A DNA stretch of 64,000 bases. It comes from Hypoxylon rubiginosum (Eukaryota > Ascomycota > Sordariomycetes > Xylariales > Hypoxylaceae). Under the pieces are notes generated by a model, which worked only from the letters and a program-made list of their open reading frames with translations, made no database searches and was not told the DNA's origin. The DNA is taken from contig CADCXA010000032.1 of the NCBI GenBank assembly GCA_902806565.1, positions 248,001 to 312,000 of the forward strand, given 5' to 3'. The translations under genes were made by a program, and so were the position numbers. Below are positions 33,633 to 46,194 of the stretch, piece by piece; position 1 is the first letter of the stretch; each line of letters begins with the position of its first letter.

Positions 33633-35268
33633 TATTGCGACATCTGTTAGGTCGTCATAAGCTTGACCTTCAGATTGCCAGGCTTGTGATGTCGACGATT
33701 GCGTTTCCTTATCGGTGGGTTTTACGCGTAGATCGCGTTCTACGTTCTACGTAGTACATAAACCAAGGGAAGTTTAGCGGGGTGATAGAACTACGCATAA
33801 TTACATATGGCGTGTTGTACAATACTTCGTATAGTGAATTTGAAGATATCTGCCCCTTAATATGGCCACCATTTCTTACTTCCTTGCTATGTAGACACAA
33901 TGAAAAATTATTCGAAATTAGAGAATCTTTCTGCATACCCAATCTATACCCATTTATTGGTCACTCTATTAATTGATTGCTTTTAGTAGAGTCTTGTCAA
34001 GGTTGAATTCGTACTGACAGATCGAAACATGACGACTCGAGCTCCACTTTGCTTCGGAGATTTAATTCGATTATTTCCATGGGCGCCTTAAGTCGGCTAG
34101 CAACCGACAGCTGAAACATTCTAGAATCAATCTTCAAACTGCCGGAACTCGGATTCGTTCGCCTTATCACTGACAGGCAGCTCTGGAGTCAAAGTTGCCT
34201 TAACTTGGTCTATTATAGACCAAAGGGGTTGCCCAACAGTGTTTTGATTCATCTTCCGACCTGAGGGGTGGTGTAATCGTCTGACTAAGGATAAAGGATC
34301 GTTTCATGAGACTCGTTTCGCATCTTGGGTACTGATGTAGCAATAGCCAACACAAGTGGCGCAGTGGTATTGAAGCATTGAAGCACTGAAGCGCGATGAG
34401 ATGGACAAGACTCGTTTCATAGGGTACCTATACAAGTTATGGGACCCCTGAAGCGGCACGACTCCCTATCAGGCACTTACCTGGCAGCTGGACATCACAA
34501 GCAGAGCAGAGTGGAATATCCATGTGTGTGATATCTTCCCGACCGTGTCTGCCCGACCAGTCGGTTCCTTCGTCATTACAGCCCTGGACGGGAGTGCTAC
34601 AAGTCATACGGGCTGACGGGCTGTGTCGCCAATCAAAGTCACCAAGTACCTTAAGTACCTTTTTAAAAAAGGAAAAAGGCTAAATAAACCACAACCGCGA
34701 CCACGACGAGATTTGGGGCTGGGGCTTCGGACATGGGCTGGAACTTGCAACTGCAACTGCAACTGCAACTACATCTGACTTATCCATAGGCCATCTATCC
34801 AGGCAGATTTCTCTTCTTCGTCCTACCATCTGTCATCTGACATACATACAACCTACACAATATCACACCCATACTAATATTCAAGACACACTCACCCACC
34901 ATTTTCATGTATTCACTTCTTACTTCGGCTTAGCATTTCCATTCCATCCATTCTATTCGAACAAACTAATTTATCACATGTACATCATTTCCCCCATTAT
35001 ACCGATTAATTGGTAGCACCATCTCCTAATTCGTTAAATTGACCGCGTCTGTATTCCATCCCCCCCACATCCAATTAAAGCAAAAAGCGGAATTTTCTAC
35101 CAGATAGGGGGACACGAATCGAGGGATTCCTCCTAGGGCTCGGAACCTTGGAGCCTTGGGCCTTGTTCGAAGCAGCACGCTAATATTAGCATTTATCACG
35201 GCGTAACTCTCGAAGGGGTGGAAGTGTGGGAGCCACACGGCCACGGCTCCGGCCCCAAAAAGCCAGCC
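33633..35268. other. Divergent intergenic region
   Basis: About 1.6 kb between the gamma-tubulin start (-) and the next gene (+), so it contains both promoters. A GCAACT hexamer array lies at 34747-34770. Frames at 33709-33976 are AT-rich and unsupported. Confidence 0.5.
34747..34770. repeat. GCAACT hexamer, 4 copies
   Basis: Four perfect tandem copies of GCAACT in the spacer upstream of the gene at 35269. Confidence 0.9.
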
Positions 35269-36748
35269 ATGCAGAGACCTGCTGCCACCACGCCGACGCA
35301 TAATGCGACTCCTTTCTTTTCTACCAACATCTGGGGGAGTAGTGCCGCCAACTCTAATTCTCATCCCAACTCGAACTTGAACTCGAACTCGAGCTCGAAC
35401 TCCCAGTCACAGTCGCAGTCGCAGTCACAGTCACAGTCACAGTCACAACCCCAGCAGCAAACTAGTAGCAGGTCACGGCCCGGTACCAGTTCGGGCGATC
35501 GAGATAGGGACAAGGATAAAGATAGAGAACCGAACGTCTTAATCAAAGACCGCGATCGTAAACCTTCCTTCGGTCGTAGACCGTCATTCTCCTCTCCATC
35601 CAAGGGAAAACGTCGCGCCAGCTCGTCCAATGCGGCAATCGGAGCTGGAAACCAGATCAAGACCGACGCTGCTGCACCACCCGCAATACCTCCTGATTTC
35701 GCGCTTGCCGTTGCCGCCAAGCTATCAAGAGAAGTCGAGGCAGTCCCTTCACCTGCATCCACCGATTCTTTCTCCAAGATGATGAGCCGGACTGCGCCAA
35801 CGCCTACCAATGGCTATTATCCTCCGAATTCTGCGACCTCACCTCCTTTACTACAGAACGAGATTCCATCCCTCCACCATCACATACATGAGGTAGCCAA
35901 CAAAAGGATATCAACATTGGATTATCTGCGCAAAGCGTATGTTACACCCCCCTATTCCCTTTTTTTGCCCGAAGATCGCGCTTTCCGATCAAGCACTAAC
36001 AACGCCGGATAGCCATGAGGGTCGAGTCTACTGGTTCAATACGCTACTTTTTGATAAGCCGGACCTAGCACGTATGCCCTACTTTGATAGTCGCAAGTTG
36101 GCTTACCGCGCTACCAACTACCTCCTACTTGGTCTGTCACTCCCCGCCGTCGTCGACCTTAACTCTGGCACGCCGCTCGAGCTCCTGCGTTCCCTCAACA
36201 CGCTCCTCACCGAATTCGATTCCTACCAGCAAATACATACCGAGAACGGCGTGAACACGAGCTCACTCTCCCGCGCTCGCATACCGAATATGTTCCGCCG
36301 AGGAGCTGGAGGAAAGGGTCGAAGACAGTCCGGGGCAGCAGACATGTATACGGACGCCAGCAGCAGCAGCCTAGCTAGTGGTTCGGCTGTGAATTCGGTG
36401 CCGACAAGTGTCATCAATTTCGGACTGGGCGGCGAGGGAAACGATCTAGTACCGGGGGAAGAATACACACATCTCCTAACGCCAAACCTACCCTTCGACC
36501 CGGACTTCTTCGAGACGTTCGCAACCCTGTGCGACGTACTGATCGACTGCTACACCAAGCTTATGTCTCTTCTTACCGCGCCTAAAGACTGCACTCCGGT
36601 TATCGCCGAGTTGTTCACGAAAGCCGACGTAAGGGTACGGAAAATCATCATACAGGGTGTGGTCAAGGAATTCGAAGAATCCAGTCGAAGCGGCTTGAAG
36701 CAAGAAGTCAACAACGTGGGTAAGGTGGTTCTAGGTGGGTTAATGTGA
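35269..36748 (+). CDS. Conserved fungal protein of unknown function, 467 residues
   Basis: Exons 35269-35936 and 36013-36748 with a 76-nt intron (GTATGT..ATAG). The ATG at 35269 (MQRPAATTPTHN) is the first in frame; the longer frame begins only with GTG. The first 220 residues are low complexity: Asn/Ser runs, a Gln-Ser repeat (about 45-62), a KDKDRE-type charged stretch, then Pro/Ser. The folded part begins at RISTLDYLRKAHEGRVYWFN and runs to the end (KIIIQGVVKEFEESSR .. NVGKVVLGGLM). I recall homologous proteins with this VYWFNT .. RRATNYLLLGLS .. KVVLGGLM layout across Pezizomycotina, but no function. No membrane segments are present; it is probably cytosolic. Confidence 0.8.
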
Positions 36749-38374
36749 TGGAGCTCTATATAATGGCTTCAATGGTTGTATTAATCGGGCTATTTGGCTG
36801 CCCGTGGTGTTTTGGATTACTTTTGGGCTGATACCAAGTCGCATGGGTTATGGCATATTACGGCACAACGGCGTTATATCTTCAACAGCTTCGAATGCAT
36901 ATAATTCAAATGAAAATATACCCAGGACTTTATCGAGTCGGCATATAAATACAATTAGAGACGACCATCCAGATAAGATGGACATACTATTTCAACTATC
37001 TGAATTTTCCTATATAATATAACGAATCAAACAAAAGTGAAGAGTATGTTCATCAGATACCATAACGCATATTGCGGTCTTCAACGAACTTGCCACAAAG
37101 TGGTTTGTCTCAGTGCTTGACTCTATATTGGATATCATCACCTGAACTTAAGCAAAGCCAGCCTTCGTCAAAATACCCCCAGTTCGAGTTAGACCTTCAA
37201 TCCAAAGGAGCGCAGACATAGAAAAAGACTTCCCACGAAGCCCAGAGTGTAGGTTGTCTGGCTTCCTATCATGAAGGGAACCCCCTCGCACCAAGAATAA
37301 GCCCCATCGAGTAACCAAGCTGACCCCCGAAGAGGAAAGCAAGGCAATCGCATAACTATCAATCTCGACGACAGAAATCTACACCCGCCCTTTGCGTCCC
37401 CGTCTACCCGATCCACGGCCACGCTGCCATCAACCCAGACTCTGACACACAGGTACTAAACCCCTGGCCAAGAGCGCGGACTCGTATCTTCGTCCGTAAG
37501 GTCTCAAGGCCGGGAAATCTAGAACTGGCACGCAAGAATACCAAGCGATGTAGCGGCAGGCGGGGCGAAACGTAGCTAGACGGAAGACAGACGAGGAGAC
37601 GTGAGCCGCTGTGCTTCTATGGCGGCGCGTTTCCGCTAGATCCTTCGAAGAAGGGATGTCCGGGGACTTTCTCCCAAAGCATATTTCCGGAAGAGATTCC
37701 AGAGGAGACGAGCAAAATCCGAAGATTTGAAAGTCTCTGTATGTAGCTTCGATAGCGATTTGTTGGGCGAGGGAGTTGCAGAAGGGAAGGGAAAAGAAAA
37801 TTCTGAAAAAGTTTTGATCGAGTTTTTAGAGGTGTCCGTTTTGATGGTCCAAGCTCCTTTGTACTGAGTGGGGCTTGTGAGCTTCCAATTATTCATATTT
37901 ATTTTTATTTTTTTGAAGTAAGAGGTACCTTTGTACTACTAGGCTGCTAGGTTACCTAAGGCATGCATTTAGAAGTTGCTAGTTGCTACAGCACGCGTCG
38001 AGCTCTTCTTACACATCGAATCGAATTGAGTTTATTCACAATCAACATCTGTCATTTCTAGCAATCTCTTTGCGAACCGTCATTCTAAAGCGTACCGATA
38101 TACCCTTCTCGATACCCAATACCCAATACCCAATACCCATACACTCACCCGTAGGTGAATACGGAGAACGGAAAGCCAAGCGCTAAGAAATTCAGTGGAT
38201 TTCCCAAAGCTGAATGTCAAGGGCAGCCTCGAGCTGTGGTCTTTATATCGCAGCTAACAATAGCTCTCTCTCCAACATCCAACTCGTCCAGTCATCGAAT
38301 CGTCTACTCCGATTTATCATAAGCAACCATACCATTCGGTCACATTTCGCGGCTTCCGTAGCTAAATCGCCAAC
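36749..38374. other. Intergenic; rae1 promoter and leader
   Basis: About 1.6 kb without a supportable gene. An ATACCCA heptamer array (38112-38139) lies about 235 bp before the rae1 start. Frames at 37148-37422 and 37636-37896 (-) and 37983-38186 (+) have no domain. Confidence 0.5.
38112..38139. repeat. ATACCCA heptamer, 4 copies
   Basis: Four perfect tandem copies of ATACCCA. It resembles but does not equal a fungal telomeric repeat (CCCTAA), so it is called a simple repeat. Confidence 0.9.
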
Positions 38375-39567
38375 ATGTCGGGCCTTTTCGGATCTGCCGC
38401 TTCAGCTGCGGCTGCTACTAGTAATACTATTGGTGACCTAAAGAACGACGTCGCCCTTTCGAACCCCCCCGAGGATACCATCTCTGGTCTCTCCTTTTCC
38501 CCGGCAGCAGACTTCCTCGCTGTTTCCAGCTGGGATAAGAAGGTCCGCATATATCAGATTGCTGCGAATGGCTCTAGTGAAGGCAAGCACATGTACGATC
38601 ACGATGCTCCGGTCCTAAGCGTAGATTTCTCCAAGGTATGTTGGTATGATTTGGATAGCTGCTTGCACGATACTAATCCATATTTAGGATGGCCAAAAAC
38701 TCGTATCCGCCGGCGCCGACAAGCAGGCCAAGGTCTGCGACCTACAGACAGGTCAATCGGCACAAGTGGCCGCCCACGAGCAGACGATCCGATGTGCACG
38801 CTTCTTCGAGTCGCCCAACTCCAACGGCCCAATGCTGGTGACAGGATCTTGGGATAAGACGGTCAAATACTGGGATCTGCGGCAGAGTGCCCCCGTCGGC
38901 ACCGTGCCGTGCCAAGAACGCGTCTACTCAATGGATGTTCGCAACTCCCTGTTAGTCATCGGTACTGCGGATCGTTACATCAACGTCGTCAACCTGCAAG
39001 ACCCGCTCAAGTTCTACAAGACGCTCCAGAGTCCCCTCAAGTGGCAGACCCGTGTCGTCAGTTGCTTTACCGACGCAACTGGCTTTGCTATCGGCAGCAT
39101 CGAGGGTCGCTGCGCTATTCAATATGTAGAAGACAAGGATGCTGGGTAAGTTGATTCCCGCAACGTCTAACCACGTATCAAAAATGAGCGCTAACACGGT
39201 TTACAACAGCTCCAACTTCTCGTTCAAGTGTCATCGCGAGACCCCGCAAGGCGCCACGACCCAAGTATTCTCGGTTAACGATATCTCGTTCCATCCCCAA
39301 CATGGAACCTTCAGCACTGCTGGTAGCGACGGCACTTTCCACTTCTGGGACAAAGATGCCAAACATCGTCTTAAGGGATACCCACAGGTGGGTGGTAGCA
39401 TCACTGCCTCGAAGTTCAACGCGGGCGGCACCATCTTTGCATATGCTATAGGGTACGACTGGAGCAAGGGTTACGTGTCCAACACACAAAACTACCCTAA
39501 CAAGGTCATGCTGCACCCCGTGGCGGGCGACGAGTGTAAGCCTCGACCGGGTGTTAAGAAGCGGTAG
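38375..39567 (+). CDS. rae1: Rae1/Gle2 WD40 mRNA export factor
   Basis: A nuclear pore-associated WD40 propeller that binds Nup98 and takes part in mRNA export and mitotic spindle function. Exons 38375-38635, 38688-39145 and 39210-39567 encode 358 residues, the normal length. The N-terminus is MSGLFGSAASAAAATSN. It is followed by PPEDTISGLSFSPAADFLAV and SSWDKKVRIYQI, the diagnostic first blade, then LVTGSWDKTVKYWDLRQ and the family-typical IGSIEGRCAIQYVEDKD. The C-terminal blades contain TFSTAGSDGTFHFWDKDAK and GYDWSKG. Both introns are short with GTATGT/GTAAGT donors. No unusual residue is seen. Confidence 0.96.
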
Positions 39568-41491
39568 AATCGCCCCGGTCAGAAAAAATGCATGCCCATG
39601 GATCTAGATTAGATAATGGGATAGGCTAAAGAAAGGGCAACCTCATGGAAAAAGGTATTTCAAGATTGGCGTATTGCGTGCCCCGAGGCAATGGCGATGA
39701 GCTTCACGAGTTGTGCAAAGTTCCTGGGTTGCAGCTACGGGTCTGCAAATGGCTTATTCGTGGATCGATTTGAGCTGATGCCACTCCGTCGTTTACGATT
39801 CAATAGTCATCGGGGAATCGGATGGAAGGCGTATAGGGAACCCCCTTAGGCTACATCGCACGCAAAAACTTGTTGGAGAATGGGAATGGGAATGGAAATG
39901 GGGTAAAAAAGCTACGATACCAGGCACTCTCTGCTTTTACATCCGGGAAGGTAGTTAGTAGAGTAATAAAGCGTCGCCAATGCCCATGTCTAGTTTTCAG
40001 AGAGCTGATATAAAATACGGCGCGTATGCTATTAGGGAGATGGCTGCTATGAGGCTTATGATGTATCGTTTCTAATGCGCCCCTAGTGTGTGAATTGTGC
40101 TACACGCGATATATCAAGCCATGTTTATGACGGGATAGGGGCTGTTGGAAGACGCTGGCTTTACTGCCGCGATGACTTCGGATGCGCCCAACAGAGGTAT
40201 GAAAAGGGGTGCGTGCTGTCGGGTCGCTCTATGCAGCCCCACATAGCCCCTTTTCTTGCTGGGAAGACAGGCAGACAGGTCGTGTTACATATATTTTATT
40301 CATAGCACGAACTGAAGCCAAATAGAACTCGTACATAATTAGGTCCTCTTCATTCAGTCCTGACGGGGAAACAGCTACATTTTTGAACGAAATTCTCTAT
40401 TTTCAATGCAACACCTGAATATCATGAATCAGCCAATCATGCCGTTATCAGGAAATGGCAAGTTACCTCACAATCGATGATGATCTAGATAACGTGTTTC
40501 TCTCCTCGCCCCTACCGACTGATAGTGCTCGCCGTCGAGCAGTGCCGTGTGACAAAATAGCCCTTCTTCCGTAATATCAGAGGCAGGTCATGGAGATGCT
40601 AGGGTCCCACGAACAACTCCAACTCGCAGCCTGCCGCGTCTCCTATCGCGTCACCAAGATCAAGCTACCCTCTTTAGATGGAAAAGATTGTGGCCTAATA
40701 CAGTGCCCTGCTGGATGGGCTTTTGACATTACCGGTAAGCACGGTATCGCCCTAGAGTAGTAGTAACGTTTGTACGTCTACTCAGACTCTCAGTGTTCAC
40801 GCGAACACGTCTTAAAGAACGGCGCGCTTGGCCTGTTCAAGTCAAACCATCACTATGATATTGTGATATAGCCAGGTAAGTATGGATTCGAGTACCACCC
40901 TATCCGCAGCACTACGCTAGTGCATGGCTCACTATCGTCGTGATCATTATCAATCCTGCGTCGGAAAGCTATCTCCGAATGCTTCAGTTAGTCGTTCGAA
41001 GACCTTGCAGAACTGACAGACAGCCTAGCCAACATCTAGGGGGTATAGACAGACATCTAGCAGAGAGTTGATCGCTTACACGATCATTAAAAGGGACGAG
41101 AAGCCAACTAGGAACATGCTACCTAGTAAGAGCCAGGCTTGTAACTGTTTGAGAAACGGACCTCTTTCCGGGAATGTGTCAGATGCAACTGTGTATTACA
41201 TTAGGGGTATGATGATGTTGTATTGATCTGTTTGTTTTATGATTTCGTCTGACAGCATTTTGTCATTCCCCTTTTAGTCACTTCATATCGATAACCCAAT
41301 ATCCAAGACACACATCCAGGTTCAACTTCCCATTAGGAGGGATCTGGAATGGCTCTTGATAATCTCATGGACGTTTTGAATTATTCAAGGACCAGTTCCC
41401 TCTCCTTCTGGTAGCTTATCCTCCATAGCTTGGAAGTCCTTTAGTGAAATCTCTCGAAGCCTTCTTGCTTGAATCCTCTCCTTGATATCCA
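39568..41491. other. Intergenic region leading into a transposon relic
   Basis: No supportable gene. The frame at 40090-40305 (+) has no domain. The segment beyond about 40900 grades into the retrotransposon remnant at 41492-41620. Confidence 0.5.
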
Positions 41492-41620
41492 CTAGTGCCG
41501 GTTGTTGAGTAAACCCCTGAATTCCTTCACGGACAGAGCCTTGGTTAGTCTGTCTGTGGTTACGTTGTTTATTGGTATATAGATCACTTTAATTTTTCCT
41601 CGAATAGTTTCCTGCCTAAG
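41492..41620 (-). mobile_element. Ty1/copia retrotransposon remnant (RNase H end)
   Basis: Read on the minus strand, this piece gives LRQETIRGKIKVIYIPINNV followed by TTDRLTKALSVKEFRGLLNN and ends at TAG (41494-41492). It matches the C-terminal end of copia polyproteins, where LRQE, a Y-V/I-P strand and the DGLTKAL-like segment are conserved; here DGLTKAL has become DRLTKAL. Only some 40 codons are left and no reverse transcriptase, integrase or paired LTRs are seen nearby. It is a decayed, immobile remnant. Confidence 0.7.
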
Positions 41621-41650
41621 CTAGTGATAAATATAAGCTAGTGATAAATA
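41617..41650. repeat. Exact 17-bp tandem duplication
   Basis: The 17-mer TAAGCTAGTGATAAATA occurs twice back to back (41617-41633, 41634-41650) at the upstream edge of the copia remnant. Confidence 0.95.
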
Positions 41651-41739
41651 TATGTTAACATACTCCTCAAAATCTCTGCTAAGTTTCTAGATCTCATGCG
41701 CCTTGATATCAAGATATACAATCCGCTGTTGACAAATCC

Positions 41740-42020
41740 GGAAATTAAAATGAAGGGCTAAATAAGCCTTATCCCAATGCTTCGGCAGTTATCATCAAAA
41801 CCTTGGCCTCAGCAGTGCTCGCTCAATTCCCTGTTTTTTTTCGTAGTCTTATAATTTTGCATCCGGAGGCAAGCCTGCCGTGCCGGGTGAAGTCTTACAC
41901 GAGGTCTCGCTTAAATAGGATGTCAGTAAGCAGGTAGTTATATAATTCCGTAGCCTGCGACTCTGCGAGTTAATATGACGGGCTAAACGAGCCTCGTTTA
42001 AACGGTTCGGTAGTTAGGTA
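41740..42020. repeat. Two diverged copies of a short repeat
   Basis: About 41743-41794 and 41967-42018 share a common frame of sequence: TTAAAATGAAGGGCTAAATA against TTAATATGACGGGCTAAACG, then AGCCT and TTCGG(C/T)AGTTA. Several of the differences are C/T or G/A, with the first copy AT-richer. They probably belong to one element family, possibly the LTR of the adjacent copia remnant. Confidence 0.5.
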
Positions 42021-42176
42021 GCGTCGTATCTTCCGCCCCCGAGCGGTGCTGCTACGCGCCAACTCGGCCGCCACGGCTATATAACCATCGTTGTGAATCG
42101 TTTCTCGCTAGGGCCCCCTTAAGTGGGACTTTCTTTCAAGCCTTCTCACAGCATTTGCACGAATTGTTGTACTAAG

Positions 42177-43260
42177 ATGCGCGCGACCGTCATCCTCCTG
42201 GCAGGGAGTGCCGCTGCCCTCACGGACATCGAGCACAAGCCCTTCATGCGAAAGAACATCGATCCGATCGTATACCCGGGGAAATACGTATCGCACATGC
42301 ACTCATTTTACGGCTCTGATGCGCTAACTAAGGACTTGCCGACCACGGCCGAGCTTCAGAAGGGCTGCCCGTCCGGGGAAAACCCGAACGATATGTCTGT
42401 GTACTGTATGTTGATCGACACACCCGAAGCCCCTTAACCGTTAGGACTGACCAAAGCTATTCAAGGGGCGCCGACGCTGTACTATGTGAACGGCGACACC
42501 TACACGGAGATCTACCCTGCCACGTTCAAGACCTACTACGAGCAGATCGACCACGCGGAGATCCCGTTCCCGACCGACTTCTACGCCGTGGCCGGGAACG
42601 CGTCCGCCAAGAGCCAGGCGGACATCGACGAGAAGGTCACCGCCATCACGTGGTGGTGCGACGGCAACGGGCCCGAGGACCGCAACTCCCGGCCCCGCGC
42701 CGCCTTCCCGCGGACGACCTGCAGCGCGCACATGCAGGCCATCGTCCGGTTCCCCGACTGCGTCGACCCCAACAAGATCACCGACTACACGTACGCCGCG
42801 CTCCACGGCGGCAGCTGCCCCTCCAACATGAAGCGGATGCCCTCGCTGCGCTTCTCGGTCCGGTACGACACGCGCAAGGCGATCCCGCAAGGGTGGAATG
42901 GCGTCCCGCCCATCAAACTTGCTTGCGGAGAGGTACATATACCTACTTACATATATCCTTCCCTCCCCTCACCATCTCGTCATCGTCTTGGATTGGAACA
43001 TACACACTAACACTTTGGTGGAAAAAAAGATCGGCGACGGCTACTGCTTCCACGGCGATTTCATCAACGGCTGGTTCGAGGACGCGGGCAAAACCTTGCT
43101 GAAGGCGAAGGGCCAAGGTTTCATGCGGATCGACGGGGCGCACGGGAGCGGAAAAGTGCCGTTTGGCAGCACCGGCTGCAAGACCCAAGACCGCGACCCG
43201 GGGAACGGCACGGATGACTACCACAAGAGTCTGGAGATGATGGATGGTCAGATGAAGTGA
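42177..43260 (+). CDS. Secreted DUF1996 protein
   Basis: Exons 42177-42405, 42466-42932 and 43030-43260 encode 308 residues of the fungal DUF1996 family, found in secreted proteins and of unknown activity. A short signal-like N-terminus (MRATVILLAGSAAALTDIEH) leads into the family opening DPIVYPGKYVSHMHSFYGS. Next come NDMSVYW, restored across intron 1 by T|GG, then APTLYYVNGDTY, ITWWCDG and CSAHMQAIVRFPDC. After intron 2 comes GYCFHGDFINGW. The conserved His, Cys and Trp positions are kept. The usual C-terminal extension (WSC or cellulose-binding module) is absent. Intron 1 is needed to bypass a stop at about 42435. The acceptor of intron 2 is AAAG, less usual but it keeps the frame. Confidence 0.88.
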
Positions 43261-43794
43261 CTCTTAGGGTGATGCCTATATCCCATTGAGGACGAGTCTG
43301 CTTGGAGGGTTTTTTATATGTGCCTTATCTGGAGCTGCTCTAGATCGACAAAGTGATCATGATGATAGGTCGCGTGTGACATAAGGGACGCCATTTTTAG
43401 ATCCTAAAACTTCCAGACCTGGAAGTATATGGCACACAGGAGTCTGCTGAGTTCCACGCCCCGTACCATAGTGAGAGAAATGGAACGGCTGCGCCCCCGA
43501 AAGATGCTACCCCTGCTGTCCCGAATGCACTTCGGCCTACCTACCCCTTAATCCCATTTCCACTTTTCACGTATTTCACGTACAGAAGTATTGTCGATAA
43601 AGGCCTTCATTTTCAGACGATTCGATGACTGGGTTTTTAAACGAAATATGCGCATCATTCACGACGAAAGCTGTTATGAGCGCCAATCTGTGACGTGATG
43701 CCAATAATGTCATCTAGAAATCTCGCTGAAACGTGCCGAAATTTTGAGATCCGCGAACGCCACCATATGTTCCTGTTCGTAGATTTTCGGGCTC
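43261..43794. other. Convergent intergenic region
   Basis: 3' flanks of the DUF1996 gene (+) and the HET gene (-). No gene is seen. Confidence 0.5.
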
Positions 43795-45750
43795 TCAGCA
43801 GAATATAAACTCGACATCAGCACGATTCGTGCGGAGCCACTCGCCATCCATCAAGCCATCAACGTAGCACCAGTAGAGAAGAATAACCTCAATGGGAAGC
43901 GCCGAATCCTGACGGCCCGGCTTAGGTCTCACCAGCAGCGGAAATCGACAGCCCGGCACGATGCACACCTTGTCACCGATCTCGATATTCCCCATCCCCA
44001 TGCAAAAGGACCCACGGCTCGTGCCAAACACTCGCCACGACTCCAGGCGCATATGTAGGGCGCGAAAGAACACGTTGCTGCGGATCTGCTCGAGACCCGC
44101 GTCGACCGGGCTGGCCTGCAGCCACCGCAGCCACTCGTCGAAAAAGCCTCGGTATTCGGGTCCTATGGGCTTACCGTCGATGCCGAGTCCAAATATCAAT
44201 ATCGAGACAAGCCGGTCCAGCCACGAATCATCATCATCTTCTTCTTCTTCATCTATGGCACGAGAGGAAGAGAAGGATGAGAAAGTAGACCTCGGCTTCT
44301 TCAGCAATCTGGACGCCAGCGCCAGCACACCCCGCATCGCCTCCTGGTGGTCCTGGACAGACGTTTCGTTAAACACGGCGCATACCGTGTCGACGGTGTC
44401 GAAGACGGAACACCGCACCTTGAGCTTCCCCGGCGCAACGAGCTCCGCACCGGTGGCCATCGGGCCGCCGGCGTCCCAGTGCACCTTGTCGACGAGGGTA
44501 AAGGGATCCTCGAAACAGACGTACCGCAGGTCCGGGACCCAGCTCGGCACCCCGTCTCGGCGCCCCAGCGAGACGCCGGCTAGCGCCAGCGCGTCTAGGG
44601 ACGGCGCGTGGCACAGCAGCGCGACCGCCGTGTCGCAGTACACGCGGCTGACGGCGGCGTCGTACGCGGGCTCGTCGCCGACGGGCACGGTATAGTCCGG
44701 CACCGGCAGCGCCAGCCTCTTGTCGGCGAGCCCCAGGAAGGCGAACACGGCGTCTCGCTTGTCGGTGCTGTCGCAGCAGTACGCCTGTTGCAGCAGCGTC
44801 TCAAAACGCACCGAGCCGCGCTCCAGGAACTCATCGCGGATGGCGAGGAGCCGCGTAGCGCACCACTAGCAATACTGGGAGTCAGTAATATATCCTATCT
44901 AAGAACTTAATAAGAAGTAATTCCGGAGTCGAAAAATACCCAAGGGTAAGTAGGTAGGTATTCCGTAGGCAAGCTGCTCCTGAGACGACCGTAGCGTGTG
45001 TGATTGACAATCCCGAGAATTGCTTACCAGGCCCAGAACGGCGGGGTCCTTGGCAAACGGCTCCCAGTCCTCCACGAACTTCCAGACGGCCAGGACACAG
45101 CGCCGCAGCGCGCCGACCCCCGCGCTGTCGCTGCCGCACACCACCTGCACGCGGCGGTTCAGCGCCGCCTCCTGGATCACCCATATGCGGCGGAACCACG
45201 GGCGGGCCAGGACCGCGAACAGCACGCCCTCGAGGCCGGCCCGCACGCCGCGGACCTCGACGTCGGGTATCGCGTCCCACCCCGCGGGCCAGGCGAGGTG
45301 CCGCTTGGCGTTGACGAAGCGGAACGCCTCGCGGGTCTCCGGCGTGCCGGGCCCGAGCCACACCGTGACGTGCCGGGCCTCCGAGTAGACGCGGTCCATC
45401 ATGGCGACCTGCGCGGCCCGCTCCGCCGCGTTGCCTTGGTCGATGCATAGCGCGTCGATCCACAAGGCGGCGCCGTTGGGCTCGCGGCGCGCCTGCAGCT
45501 CTGCGAAGAGCTCGTGCAGGGTTCGGCTCAGGGGCAGGGAGGACGACGGGCTGTTGGAAATTGCGATGCTGCTGACGGGGGTCGCGGGGTGGTCCCACGT
45601 GTACGAGACGGCGGTGAATTCGGGGATGCTCTCGCCGTCTAGGCAGATTGTGCTGAAGCTGTACACGGGTTGCCCGGTGACGGGGTCCGGGTCGACAGCC
45701 AGCAACCGAATGAATGCCCCCGCTGGTAAAGGTTCGTATATATAACCCAT
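43795..45750 (-). CDS. HET-domain (heterokaryon incompatibility) protein
   Basis: A 597-residue protein from exons 45750-45028 and 44865-43795, with a 162-nt intron (GTAAGC..CTAG, phase 0). The HET domain spans about residues 25-200: ISPEF-like entry EFTAVSYTWDHP, the block ALWIDALCIDQGN with ERAAQVAMMDRVY, HVTVWLGPGTPE, and ARPWFRRIWVIQEAA. In filamentous fungi HET proteins trigger or modulate programmed cell death on non-self recognition, and many are of unknown role. The C-terminal 330 residues have a normal helical/beta mix with an acidic stretch (DEEEEDDDD, about 430-440) and no NACHT, WD40 or ankyrin partner. The two neighbouring genes are unrelated, so no het/sensor pair can be claimed. 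Confidence 0.93.
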
Positions 45751-46194
45751 TTGCTGATGGTGCGTGGCGGTATCGTAATCTGTAGAGTGGTATTGTAAAT
45801 GATGAAGTGGGTTCCTTTTTTAACGGAGGAGGCCTTTCACGTGCGTAAGCAGCGCTTAGCTGTTTGGCATGGAAGATGCCATTCTTAGATCTCAAATCCT
45901 CTAGTCCTGAAGGTTTGCATGCTTACAAGATATGATTTATAGGCAAAAGGCTCAAGAAGATGAGCAAGCGTCATGTTTGCTTATGGAGAGTTTATTTGCG
46001 GTCTGAGCTTTCTGGAATAATACAAGCAGGGTGTCGTCTTAAAGGGCTAATATATACACCGATATCAGATTAATATATATGACATAGGAATTTTCATTAA
46101 ATTATATTATAATATAGATCATTAGGGCTATGTGTGAGAATCTGCAGGACCATGGTCATCTACAGAAAACAGTGCTCTTTGGTGTATTATTCTC
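45751..46194. other. Intergenic region
   Basis: AT-rich spacer containing the HET promoter. No gene is seen. Confidence 0.5.

Noticed and set aside
45000..45750. Long frames (+) opposite the HET gene
   Set aside because: Antisense shadows of a GC-rich HET exon; Arg/Pro-rich with no domain.
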